Below are positions 53,542 to 61,349 of a DNA stretch of 64,000 nucleotides, piece by piece. Source of the DNA: Paenibacillus nanensis. Its GTDB lineage: Bacteria > Bacillota > Bacilli > Paenibacillales > Paenibacillaceae. The notes below the pieces were generated by a model. The model had not been told where the DNA came from and did not search any database. It saw nothing but the letters and a program-made list of their open reading frames with translations. The position numbers and the translations under genes are program-made. The DNA is taken from the NCBI RefSeq assembly GCF_003583765.1, contig NZ_QXQA01000010.1:124001-188000 (forward strand), in the 5' to 3' direction. Position 1 is the stretch's first letter. Each line of letters begins with the position of its first letter.

Positions 53542-53594
53542 GGCCACCATTTGGTGTCGAATTGATTATAGGACACCATTTGGTGTCCAGTCAA
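53542..53594 (-). promoter_or_regulatory. doxX promoter with palindromic operator in the spacer
   Basis: On the minus strand TTGACT (53594-53589) and TATAAT (53570-53565) are separated by 18 bp, and the spacer is precisely the perfect palindrome GGACACCATTTGGTGTCC. A near copy, GGCCACCATTTGGTGTCG (53542-53559), follows the -10. Centres are 29 bp apart. This is the layout of a strongly repressed promoter. No candidate repressor gene is adjacent in the window. Confidence 0.85.
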
Positions 53595-53680
53595 GCGTTT
53601 TTTAAAAAATTCTGTTGAACGTTATTATTTGTTCGTTAGTGATGGCGTCAGGACAGCGTTTCGCCCATGGAAGCACGCGC

Positions 53681-53708
53681 AAAAAGAGCTGCGCAAGGGC
53701 GCAGCTCT
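53681..53708 (-). terminator. terminator of the minus-strand lipoprotein gene
   Basis: AGAGCTGCGC pairs with GCGCAGCTCT around a 4-nt loop; on the minus strand it is followed by TTTTTGCG. Confidence 0.85.
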
Positions 53709-53731
53709 GATGCTTGTTTATTTAACTCTGC

Positions 53732-54460
53732 TTACCTATTGCTCTGTCTCTCCGCGCTTAGACCGCCGCCATTTCCGCCCGGGCCGCCGAAGCCTCCCAT
53801 ACCGCCCAACTGAATTTGCCGGGCCTCCTGTGTTCCGTCCTTCAGCCAAACGGTCAGGACATCGCCTTCTTTCAGCTCTGCGGCATGAATGTCGGTCATT
53901 ACGATACCGTCCTCGCCGAAGGATGCGCTATGCATGACGGTGGTATCGGTAACGGTAATTTCCGCTGTTTCTTCCGTGAACGCATTCATTGCGTTAAGAC
54001 CGCCGCCAGACGCTCGCTCCGTACTGCCGTCCGGCTCCTGAGCTGCGCCGCCTTCTTGACCGGCACCGCTAGGAGGCTGTCCCCCGCCCTCCGGCATTGC
54101 TCCATCGGCTGGGGGCAGCATCTCTCCTTCGCCGTTTGGAGTCCCGCCATCGCTGCCAGGCGCTCCAGGCCCGCCGCGCATGCCCGCCATCTCGGCAGGA
54201 TCAAAGGCGGACTTGTAAACCGTAATGACATTCCCGCTGACACTTTTCACTTGACCGATCAGGCTGGCGATGTTCCCTTCTTCGTCGGTTAAGCCGAAGC
54301 CGCCGCCTATGCCGCGCGGTCCGCCCCCCTGCATTTGTCCGCCGCCTTCCGCCGGTGGAGCCGCTCCTTGATCGGCAGCTTGCGTCTCCTTGTCATTCGA
54401 GCATCCCGCAAGCAGCGCGAGGACAAGTAGGCCTGCCGCAAATAGATAACGTTTCTTCAT
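53732..54460 (-). CDS. Gly/Pro-rich lipoprotein with a small beta domain
   Basis: This exported lipoprotein of 242 aa starts with MKKRYLFAAGLLVLALLAGC, in which LLAGC is the lipobox and Cys20 the lipid anchor. Low-complexity Gly/Pro/Glu stretches (about 30-55, 90-155 and 225-238) surround an OB-like pattern (IGQVKSVSGNVITVYK, ITVTDTTVM, LKEGDVLTVWLKDG) reminiscent of DUF5666-type domains. The linker composition suggests a protein extending from the membrane through the wall. Function unknown. Confidence 0.75.
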   Translation of the reverse strand: MKKRYLFAAGLLVLALLAGCSNDKETQAADQGAAPPAEGGGQMQGGGPRGIGGGFGLTDEEGNIASLIGQVKSVSGNVITVYKSAFDPAEMAGMRGGPGAPGSDGGTPNGEGEMLPPADGAMPEGGGQPPSGAGQEGGAAQEPDGSTERASGGGLNAMNAFTEETAEITVTDTTVMHSASFGEDGIVMTDIHAAELKEGDVLTVWLKDGTQEARQIQLGGMGGFGGPGGNGGGLSAERQSNR

Positions 54461-54614
54461 GCAAAATGCCTCCTACTCCCATTTGTATCCATCAAAATGT
54501 AGCACACCCCTATGAACGCAAAATGAACGCCGTCTCTTTTATGAACGTGATGTAAATAAAAAAGAAAATCGGATAGCTAGTGTTAAGATAATATTTTTTT
54601 TCATATAGTCTACT

Positions 54615-54642
54615 GTTGTTAAAATATTATTTCACCTATAAT
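54615..54642 (+). promoter_or_regulatory. promoter candidate of the SLH surface protein gene
   Basis: A consensus -10 TATAAT (54637-54642) lies 40 bp before the ATG; the -35 is probably GTTGTT (54615-54620), spacer 16, a weak match. The SD GAGGAGG follows. The region is strongly AT-rich compared with the coding DNA. Confidence 0.45.
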
Positions 54643-54681
54643 CGCAAGGGTGAAGAAAAAAAACAATGAGGAGGTAAGAAA

Positions 54682-57600
54682 ATGAAGGAGCGACAACGCG
54701 TCGCCGGCTTGATTCTTGCTATCATGATGCTGTTTTCATTGCTGGCGCCGGCGGTATCCGCGGGGTCGATGGATCCGCCGAGCACAACGTTCGGGAAGGT
54801 CGTCGATCAGCGGCAGATGGAGCTAGCGCCAGGGGCGACATACACCTGGTATGACATGAAGACATCAGGCGGGACGCAGAAAGCGCATTTTGTTACATTT
54901 AACCCGCAAAATCCGAATTTAGGTCTCATTGCAGGCACCAAGTCCGGCAAAGTACGAGGCATGGAAGGCGTAACGCAGATGGCTGCTTATGCGGACGCTC
55001 CAGGAAATCGCGTTATTGCAGGCATTAACGGCGATTTTTTCGAAATTAGCGGGAATGCGACCGGCGTGCCGAACGGGTTGTTTATGGGAGACGGGCGCAT
55101 ATTGAACAGCTCTACAACCTCATACGCTTTCGGTTTAAGAGCGGATGGCACTTCGATCTATGGTACGCCGATGCTGACGAAGACCCTTTCAATCGATGGC
55201 TCCGTCATACCAATTACGCATATCAATCGTTTCCGGAGTGACAATCAGCTTGTTCTATACACAAACGATTATTATACATCGACGATGACCTCGAACGAAG
55301 GAGATGAGGTTGTACTCAACATCATCTCGGGAGAAGTGAAACACGGCGTGCCGCTGCGGCTGCAGGTTGCGGAAGTGCGAGCGGGTCAAGGCAATACGCC
55401 GCTGCAAGCTGGACAAGTTGTCCTGTCCGCTTCAGGCAATATGCGCTCCGTGCTGGCCGGCTTGCAGCCGGGCGACGAAGTGACGGCGGAATTTACGTTA
55501 AGCGACGGCTGGGGCGATGTGGAGGTCGCGATAGGCGGCACGGGGCCGCTCATTAAGGACGGCGTTGTGCAGAATGGTGTCGGTCCGGCGGGCATCCACC
55601 CAAGAACCGCAATCGGCACCAAAGCGGACGGCTCGATCGTTTTGTTCGAGATCGACGGGCGCCAGCCGGGCTTCAGCGAGGGCGTCGAGACGGAGGAGCT
55701 GGCGGCAATCATGGCGGATCTCGGCGTCGTGCAGGCGATGAACCTGGACGGCGGCGGGTCGTCGACCATGGTTGCGAAGCTGCCGGGCGAGACGGCTTAC
55801 CGGGTCATGAACAGCCCATCGGACGGCGGCGAGCGCAAAACCGGTAACGGCCTGCTGCTGGTGAATAAAGCGCCGGAGCTCGGCACTCCCGCGGCATTGG
55901 CCGTTCAGCCGAACGCGGAACGGGTTTTAGCAGGAACAAGTATTGTGCTCCAGGCAAAAGGGGTCGATGCTAACGGGCATCCGGCTGCTATAACCGGCAC
56001 CCCAGTTTGGACGGCAGACGTCTCGCTTGGCGGGGTGGATGCCGGCGGCGTATTTACAGCCGGCAATCAAGCCGGGAAGGGCGTCGTTACCGTTCAAGCA
56101 GACGGCGTCCAAGGGACGGCGGAGATCGAAGTGGTCGATCAGTTGACGGCTATCGAATTCCCGGACGAGGCGAAGACTTATGAATCCGGCATGTCGGAGA
56201 CGTTATCGGTCGTAGCGACGCGCGACGGCCAAGTCATTCAGGCGGACAACAGCAGCTTTGAATGGCGGGTTGAGGGGGAGATCGGCACGATCGACGATAA
56301 CGGTGTGTTTACGGCAACCGAAGAAAACGGCCAATCGGGCCGAATCATCGCGGCTTTTGGCGACCTGGAAGCATCGATGAACGTTAGCGTAGGCATTCCT
56401 CCCGTCATGCTGGAGGATTTCGAATCGGGCCTTGACCGTTATTTTGCGGGAGGCGCCGCGTATAACACGGTCAATATCGAAGAAGAGACGAATCCGGACT
56501 TTGTCCGCTCCGGCTCGACCTCGCTGAAGCTGTCCTATGATTTTACCGGGAAGACCGGGACATCTGGCGCTTATTTGCAGACAAGCGCGGCTGACAAAAT
56601 TGTCGTGCCGGGCTATCCGCAAAAAATCAGCATGTGGGTGTACGGCGACGGGAAGGCGCATTGGCTTCGCATGCAAATGAGGGATGGCAACAATGCCGCG
56701 ATTCCGCTGGACTTCACTCCACAGACGACGGGTGTCAATTGGACAGGTTGGCGTTATGTCGAGGCGAACGTTCCAGCCGGCAAAACAACGCCGTTCACGA
56801 TCGACATGCCGGTTCGTTATATGGAAACGAGCAACGCCAAGAAGGACGCCGGAGCGATTTACGTCGATGATATCCGCGCGCTTTACGGCTCGGTGGAAGA
56901 GGACATTGCGCCTCCGATTATTCGCAGCATCGCGCCGGCGGAGAACACGACCGTCAAAAACGCGCATCCGACGATCAGCGCAACCGCCGAGGACGACGGG
57001 TACGATCCGGTGCAGCACCCGGCTACAACGCTGATTCATCCGGAATCCATCCGCGTCTACTTGGATGACCAGCTCGTTCAGCACGGTCTATATCCGCCAA
57101 AGGGCACGATTACGTATACACCGACGGAGCCTTTAGCGGAAGGCCGGCATAAAGCGAAGATCGCCGTTCGGGATATGAGCGGCAATCAGACGATTAAAGA
57201 ATGGTATTTTAACGTGAACCTCGGTTCCCCGCTGTTCCTGAATGAAACGCCGCAGGAGCAGTTTGCGGGCGCGACGTACGAGATGACGATCAAAGCGGAG
57301 AAGGCGGCGCTGCTGAATGGCGGGCATGTGGAATACCGCTTCGATAAGGATGTCACGCAGTCCTTCGAAGTGATTCGCGGACCGAAGCTCAGCGATACGC
57401 AGCTGGCGTCGACCGTGGATGAGGCACAGGGCTTGGTCGCCATTACGTTTGCCGATCTGGAATCGGCATCCCTAACAGACAGCGATGTGCTGGCGCAAGT
57501 TCGCTACACGGTGAAGAGCGGCGCGATCGGCCCGCTTGGACTCGAGCAGTCGAAGGGCGGAGAAGCAACCCGCGACCATACGATTGAGTTCCAGTCCGGC

Positions 57601-60246
57601 TCGATTGTCTTGACGGACGGGACGACGAAGCCGACCTATGGCGCGCCGATTACTTCGACCGTCAAAAATAAACTGAAGCTGCTGTGGAATCATTACAGCA
57701 TCGCGTTAGGCCAGCCGGCGTCGTTCACGATCACCGAAAACGGCGCAGCTGTCGAGGGCGCTTCCCTGCTGCTGAACGGAACGGAGGTGCCGGAAGCCAG
57801 CTCCGACGCAAACGGCATTCTCACAACGGCGGATGCGACGCAGGCTACGGGTACTTTCACCGTTCAGGCGAAGAAGGGAGACGCCTACAGCCCGGTTATC
57901 ACGTTCCCGGTGGCCGCGTTTACGGGCACGCCTGCTCCGTTGAACATCAGCGTATCCGTTGGCGAGGACGCGTCGACGTCAAGGCATTTGACGTGGCATA
58001 CGCATCCTGATACAACGGCAACGGTTGTGGAATGGGCGCCGAAGGAGCAATTCACCGATTTCGGCGCGGACAATATCACGAGGACTGAAGGCGAAAGCAG
58101 TCTTTACAATTCGAACAATGACGGCACCTACCGCGTCCATAAAGCGGAAATAACCGGTCTTGAACCGGATACGGCGTATGTGTACCGGGTTGGGGACGGC
58201 GCCGGTCATGTAAGCGAACAAGGCGAATTCCGGACAACGGCGGCGGACGGGGACAGTCTGAAGCTGTTATTTTTCGGCGATTCGCAGGCGGCCGATGAAG
58301 CCGGCTTTGCGCGATGGGGAGCGGCTTTGGCTAAGGCAGTAGAAGACATGCCGGACGCCGAACTCCTTATCCATGCTGGCGACATGGTCGACCATGGTTA
58401 TGAACAAGAGCAGTGGAACTATTGGTTCGCCGCCGCTCAAGACATTTTCATGAAGTATACGCTGCAGACGGTAGTAGGCAATCACGAGGTGATGGGGACA
58501 AATGGAAACGGCGACTATTTGGCGCATTTCCATAACCCTCAGAACGGCGCGGATGTGGCCAAAGGCAGCAGTTATTCCTTCGACATGAAGGATACGCATT
58601 TCGTTATGCTCAATACGGAAATGTCCGAGGAAGCGCTCATTGAGCAGGGAGAATGGCTGGATCAAGACCTAAGCGCTTCGGATAAAAAATGGAAGGTCAT
58701 CGTATTCCATCAAGGTCCATACGGAAGCATTTATACGAATACGCAGGTGCAGGAGCATTGGGTGCCGATCTTCGATAAGCATGAGGTCGACCTCGTATTG
58801 AACGGTCATGATCACGTCTATCTGCGGACGTTCCCGATGAAGGGCGGAGAGATCGTGGAAGCCGGAGAGGGCACGCGCTATGTGATCGGAGGCTCCACGG
58901 GGCCGAAATTCTACGCTCTGACAGAGCGGTATTGGCAGGAATTCGTGTTTGCCGATGAAGTCAATGTGTATACGTCGGTCGAGTTCGAGGGAGACACGAT
59001 TACGATAACGGCGAAGACGGTAGATGGCGAGACTGTTGACACCTTCGATATCGTGAAGGAGGATAAGCCGGCAACGCCGCCGCCTGGTCCTTTCCCGACG
59101 CCAACACCTGCGCCTCCGGGAGACCCATCCCGCGTCGAGGTGAAGCCGGAGCAGCTGAAAGGTAACGAAGACGGTGAGGACATCGTCCTTCGGGTGGATG
59201 AGTCGATGCGGGAGCTTGTTCTGCCGGGTAACGCGGCAGAGCTGGCTGGCAAATCCGACGTTGTGATTCAAGCCGGAGATTATGAGCTAACCTTGTCTTC
59301 CGAATGGCTGAAGGAAATTGCGGCGAAATTGCCGGAGGAGCAGCGGAAGGATGGACGAATTACGCTTGGAATCGAGCAGCTCGCGCGTCCGGAAGCCAAT
59401 AAGCTGCTGAAGAAAGCCGAGGAGCAGACCGGCGCCAAATTGAAGCAGGCCGGTGAAATCTGGTCCTTCAGCCTCGTCGTAACCGATGCGGGCGGAGAGA
59501 AGCAGAAGGTCAGCCGCTTTGAGGAGCCGCTGTCCATTGCGATTAAGACGTCTGCCCAAACGGCAAGAAAGCTGGCCGGCTTCTACTACATCTCTGATGA
59601 AGGGAAGCTCACCTATATGGGAGGCCAGTGGAAGGACGGGTGGCTGACCGCCGACATTCCTCACTTCAGCTACTATGCCGTACTGGAATACCGGAAAACG
59701 TTCCAGGATGTCGCGGCCGATCATTGGGCGGCGGACGCCATTCTGGAGCTCTCGGCCCAGCATATCGCGCAAGGCGTAACAGCTGCGTTGTTCGCGCCCG
59801 AAGAGCGCATTACACGCGCCGAATTTGCGGCTCTGCTCGTACGCGCATTAGGCGTTGAAAGCGAAGCTGAGGCCGGCTTCATGGACGTGCCGGCTGACGC
59901 ATGGTACGCTCGCGAGGTATCGCTCGCCGCGCAGGCCGGAATCGTGACGGGCACAGGAAGCGGCATGTTCAAGCCGGATGCCGAAGTAACGCGTCAGGAA
60001 ATGGCGGCGATGATCGTTCGCGCCTACGCGTATGCGACCGGCGAGGAGAAGACTGCAAGCGGCGAAGCGCCGTACGCAGACATCGATGCCGCTCCGGACT
60101 GGGCGAAGCAGGCTGTCGCGTTATCCCATGAGCTTGGCTTGATGCAGGGCTACCCGAACCAGCAGTTCAAGCCGGAAGGCTTCGGTACGAGGGCGCAAAG
60201 CGCCAAGCTGATTCACAGCCTCATAAGCAATATCGATGCATTGTAG
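54682..60246 (+). CDS. SLH-anchored surface protein with phosphodiester glycosidase and purple acid phosphatase modules
   Basis: This secreted protein of 1,854 aa is probably bound to the cell wall. Approximate order: signal peptide 1-27; phosphodiester glycosidase (NAGPA-like) domain 75-395, with GINGDFFE and AMNLDGGGSSTM; Ig/Big2-like modules 400-570; a beta-rich carbohydrate-binding-like region 575-740; an Ig-like domain from 745; a cohesin-like domain 850-985; a linker domain; purple acid phosphatase N-domain 1087-1185; metallophosphatase 1190-1460, with FFGDSQ, HAGDMVDHG, VVGNHEV, FHQGPYG and NGHDHVYLR; Pro-rich linker 1467-1485; an unassigned domain; and three SLH domains from 1673 to the end. 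No flanking operon partners. Substrate unknown; a wall or exopolysaccharide role is inferred. Confidence 0.93.
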   Translation: MKERQRVAGLILAIMMLFSLLAPAVSAGSMDPPSTTFGKVVDQRQMELAPGATYTWYDMKTSGGTQKAHFVTFNPQNPNLGLIAGTKSGKVRGMEGVTQMAAYADAPGNRVIAGINGDFFEISGNATGVPNGLFMGDGRILNSSTTSYAFGLRADGTSIYGTPMLTKTLSIDGSVIPITHINRFRSDNQLVLYTNDYYTSTMTSNEGDEVVLNIISGEVKHGVPLRLQVAEVRAGQGNTPLQAGQVVLSASGNMRSVLAGLQPGDEVTAEFTLSDGWGDVEVAIGGTGPLIKDGVVQNGVGPAGIHPRTAIGTKADGSIVLFEIDGRQPGFSEGVETEELAAIMADLGVVQAMNLDGGGSSTMVAKLPGETAYRVMNSPSDGGERKTGNGLLLVNKAPELGTPAALAVQPNAERVLAGTSIVLQAKGVDANGHPAAITGTPVWTADVSLGGVDAGGVFTAGNQAGKGVVTVQADGVQGTAEIEVVDQLTAIEFPDEAKTYESGMSETLSVVATRDGQVIQADNSSFEWRVEGEIGTIDDNGVFTATEENGQSGRIIAAFGDLEASMNVSVGIPPVMLEDFESGLDRYFAGGAAYNTVNIEEETNPDFVRSGSTSLKLSYDFTGKTGTSGAYLQTSAADKIVVPGYPQKISMWVYGDGKAHWLRMQMRDGNNAAIPLDFTPQTTGVNWTGWRYVEANVPAGKTTPFTIDMPVRYMETSNAKKDAGAIYVDDIRALYGSVEEDIAPPIIRSIAPAENTTVKNAHPTISATAEDDGYDPVQHPATTLIHPESIRVYLDDQLVQHGLYPPKGTITYTPTEPLAEGRHKAKIAVRDMSGNQTIKEWYFNVNLGSPLFLNETPQEQFAGATYEMTIKAEKAALLNGGHVEYRFDKDVTQSFEVIRGPKLSDTQLASTVDEAQGLVAITFADLESASLTDSDVLAQVRYTVKSGAIGPLGLEQSKGGEATRDHTIEFQSGSIVLTDGTTKPTYGAPITSTVKNKLKLLWNHYSIALGQPASFTITENGAAVEGASLLLNGTEVPEASSDANGILTTADATQATGTFTVQAKKGDAYSPVITFPVAAFTGTPAPLNISVSVGEDASTSRHLTWHTHPDTTATVVEWAPKEQFTDFGADNITRTEGESSLYNSNNDGTYRVHKAEITGLEPDTAYVYRVGDGAGHVSEQGEFRTTAADGDSLKLLFFGDSQAADEAGFARWGAALAKAVEDMPDAELLIHAGDMVDHGYEQEQWNYWFAAAQDIFMKYTLQTVVGNHEVMGTNGNGDYLAHFHNPQNGADVAKGSSYSFDMKDTHFVMLNTEMSEEALIEQGEWLDQDLSASDKKWKVIVFHQGPYGSIYTNTQVQEHWVPIFDKHEVDLVLNGHDHVYLRTFPMKGGEIVEAGEGTRYVIGGSTGPKFYALTERYWQEFVFADEVNVYTSVEFEGDTITITAKTVDGETVDTFDIVKEDKPATPPPGPFPTPTPAPPGDPSRVEVKPEQLKGNEDGEDIVLRVDESMRELVLPGNAAELAGKSDVVIQAGDYELTLSSEWLKEIAAKLPEEQRKDGRITLGIEQLARPEANKLLKKAEEQTGAKLKQAGEIWSFSLVVTDAGGEKQKVSRFEEPLSIAIKTSAQTARKLAGFYYISDEGKLTYMGGQWKDGWLTADIPHFSYYAVLEYRKTFQDVAADHWAADAILELSAQHIAQGVTAALFAPEERITRAEFAALLVRALGVESEAEAGFMDVPADAWYAREVSLAAQAGIVTGTGSGMFKPDAEVTRQEMAAMIVRAYAYATGEEKTASGEAPYADIDAAPDWAKQAVALSHELGLMQGYPNQQFKPEGFGTRAQSAKLIHSLISNIDAL

Positions 60247-60264
60247 CAGTCCGTAAACCAACAG

Positions 60265-60306
60265 GCTGCCGTTCCCGGAGCTTCGCCGGGCACGGCAGCT
60301 TTTTTG
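60265..60306 (+). terminator. rho-independent terminator after SLH surface protein gene
   Basis: GCTGCCGT pairs with ACGGCAGC, with an inner CCGG/CCGG stem, and is followed by a T-run. The repeat array starts immediately after it. Confidence 0.92.
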
Positions 60307-60308
60307 TG

Positions 60309-60736
60309 TAAGCCAATTTACACGGCTTACAGCCGCACCCGAAGCTTGGCCCGTCGCAATAAGCCGATTTTTACGGCATACAGCCGCCGCCGAAGCACCA
60401 TCCGCCGCAATAAGCCGATTTTCACGGCATACAGCCGCCGCTGAAGCTCCATCCGCCGCAGTAAGCCGATTTTTACGGCTTACAGTCGCACCCGAAGCTC
60501 GGTCCGTCGCAATAAGCCGATTTTCTCGGCTTCAGCCGCCCCGAAGCACCATCCGCCGCAATAAGCCGATTTTCACGGCTTACAGCCGCCGCCGAAGCAC
60601 CATCCGTCGCAGTAAGCCGATTTTCTCGGCTTACTGTCGCCCGCTGAAGCTTCCCACGTCGCAATAAGCCGATTTACACGGCTTACAGCCGCCGCCGAAG
60701 CTTAATCCGCTGCAATAAGCCGATTTTCTCGGCTTA
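60309..60736. repeat. 51-bp tandem repeat array, nine hairpin-containing units
   Basis: Nine units start at 60309, 60360, 60411, 60462, 60513, 60562, 60613, 60665 and 60716 (periods 51, 51, 51, 51, 49, 51, 52, 51). Each begins with TAAGCCG, a 7-nt T-rich loop and CGGCTTA or a close variant, which can fold as a hairpin; the following 30 bp (CAGCCGCCGCCGAAGC-type) is also conserved. The last unit is cut off after the hairpin. No reading frame is supported. The array fills the gap between the converging SLH-protein and SRPBCC genes. Confidence 0.85.
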
Positions 60737-60748
60737 CTGCGCCGGCCT

Positions 60749-61183
60749 TCACCGCTCCAATATTTGCTTAATCCGCCTCAAGTCCTTGTTGTTCGCCCTT
60801 CGCATCATCAAAGCCATAAATGGCGCGAACACCGCGGAGAAGCCGGACGGCCTGCCTCGGTTGCGCAGCGTCATGCGAGTCGCATTTTCTTCGATAGGCT
60901 CCCACGTATAGGTCGTCTCCATCGGGAACGGGCCGTCCGCCGTCCGCATGACAAGCAGCCGTCCGGGATCGTATTCGGCGATTTCGTACACATAAGCCAG
61001 CTCCCTGCCGAGGAACCTCGCCTTGAAGGCAATTAAGCTGCCGACCTGCAGCGGCTTAGGCGTCCGCCACTCGGCTTCTTTGATATTCTCGTACCACTCC
61101 GGCGCGCGGTCGGGATTTGCCGCATATTCCGAGACCTTTCCGCAAGGCCGCCGAATGGTAATCTCCGTCAACACATCGACCAA
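60749..61183 (-). CDS. SRPBCC (START-like) family protein
   Basis: This small cytoplasmic protein of 144 aa has the SRPBCC ligand-binding fold: TEITIRRPCGKVSEYAANPDRAPEWYENIKEAEW, FKARFLGRELAYVYEIAEYDPGRLLVMRT, then TYTWEPIEENATRMTLRNRG and a basic end. The TTG at 61183 follows GGAGGGG by 6 nt and gives the N-terminus usual for relatives; an upstream TTG overlaps the SD. Function unknown. Its 3' end borders the tandem hairpin array. Confidence 0.82.
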   Translation of the reverse strand: MVDVLTEITIRRPCGKVSEYAANPDRAPEWYENIKEAEWRTPKPLQVGSLIAFKARFLGRELAYVYEIAEYDPGRLLVMRTADGPFPMETTYTWEPIEENATRMTLRNRGRPSGFSAVFAPFMALMMRRANNKDLRRIKQILER

Positions 61184-61349
61184 GAATCGCCCCTCCAACC
61201 TGAAAACGTGAAATTTATCCCTAGTATAACCAAATTCTTTACAAGATCATTAAACTCCACAGGTATACCTATCCAAGCTCATCTACTAAACATATACATA
61301 AATGAACAACTTCAACGTTGACCGTTACCCAAGAGTGGAGGTTGCTTAG

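Noticed and set aside
54588-54630. ATAATATTTT / AAAATATTAT inverted repeat before the SLH protein gene
   Set aside because: A 10-bp AT-only match across a 23-bp gap is expected by chance in such AT-rich DNA.
60309-60736. CRISPR array
   Set aside because: The whole 51-bp unit is conserved, including the part that would be spacer; there are no unique spacers and no cas genes nearby.
61291-61302. Sigma-K-like -10 (CATATACATA) before cotS
   Set aside because: It does not fit CATANNNTA exactly and no convincing -35 was seen; sporulation control remains likely from the gene family only.
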